DNA from: Funneliformis mosseae
Lineage: Eukaryota; Glomeromycota; Glomeromycetes; Glomerales; Glomeraceae
Length of the DNA: 16,793 nucleotides
Reading direction: 5' to 3'
NCBI GenBank assembly: GCA_910592005.1
Contig: CAJVPP010002004.1
Coordinates: 1-16,793, forward strand
Shown: positions 16,719 through 16,793 of the stretch, one piece after another
Numbering within the stretch: position 1 is the stretch's first letter
Layout: every line of letters begins with the position of its first letter
Program-made: the position numbers and the translations under genes
The notes under the pieces: model-generated
Database searches by the model: none
What the model was told of the DNA's origin: nothing
What the model saw: the letters and a program-made list of their open reading frames with translations, nothing else

Positions 16719-16793
16719 CCGTAAAATCTCAAATTTAAGCACCCCCTTTTTGCAATCACGTGATGGATAAAATTAGTAAGGGTGCTTAATTTT
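16719..16793 (+). mobile_element. Probable terminal repeat of a DNA transposon, cut by the window edge
   Basis: LINE homology ends at a TA (16717-16718) and a distinct sequence starts, CCGTAAAATCTCAAATTTAA. Its head resembles the CxGTxxAAxCTC type of terminus known from pogo/Tigger elements (recall, not search). Within it AAATTTAAGCACCC (16731-16744) is inverted as GGGTGCTTAATTT (16780-16792), and a perfect ATCACGTGAT palindrome (16755-16764) lies between the arms. No coding part is in view. Confidence 0.5.

Noticed and set aside
1..16793. Mitochondrial or bacterial origin suggested by the very high AT content.
   Set aside because: Spliceosomal introns in a nuclear-type enzyme gene, LINE, Helitron-type and Tc1 remnants, and no rRNA, tRNA or respiratory genes argue for a eukaryotic nuclear locus.

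Overview
This window looks like nuclear DNA from an AT-rich early-diverging fungus, most likely an arbuscular mycorrhizal fungus (Glomeromycotina, Rhizophagus-like). The inference rests on the extreme AT content outside one gene, three short spliceosomal introns of 79-81 nt with GTA-start donors and TAG acceptors, TCGA-rich palindromic repeats at the left edge, and decayed transposable elements of types abundant in those genomes. I could not run a search, so the taxonomic call is inference.

Layout. 1-285: TCGA-rich short tandem repeats and palindromes. 291-554 (-): an 87-codon coding-like frame without a start codon, unidentified. 555-2310: AT desert. About 2315-3561 (+): the decayed C-terminal end of a Pif1/Helitron-type helicase, split by a 595-bp Tc1/mariner-type element (2671-3265) flanked by TA/TA. 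3562-6000: AT desert with no gene I can support. About 6000-7300: a less AT-rich block holding a GC island with nested inverted repeats and then the presumed promoter and leader of the only intact gene. 7301-8985 (+): a four-exon ornithine decarboxylase gene of 481 codons with all key catalytic residues. 8986-9860: 3' flank. About 9860-13650 (-): a heavily decayed non-LTR retrotransposon (LINE) with recognisable reverse transcriptase and RNase H remnants. 13650-14820: spacer with a MITE-like hairpin and a repeated palindromic motif. About 14820-16717 (-): a second, better preserved copy of the 3' half of the same LINE family, cut off at a TA by what looks like the terminal repeat of a DNA transposon running off the right edge (16719-16793).

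The one gene likely to be working is ornithine decarboxylase, which makes putrescine from ornithine and commits the cell to polyamine synthesis. Nothing else is an obvious functional partner; the rest is a transposon graveyard whose stop codons and lost catalytic residues mostly fit G:C to A:T change. I found no convincing new multi-gene system. The most distinctive points are the tandem splice acceptor next to the catalytic lysine codon, a GC-richer leader carrying a duplicated block and a possible 26-codon upstream frame, and a Tc1 insertion into the helicase relic whose removal restores the reading frame exactly.
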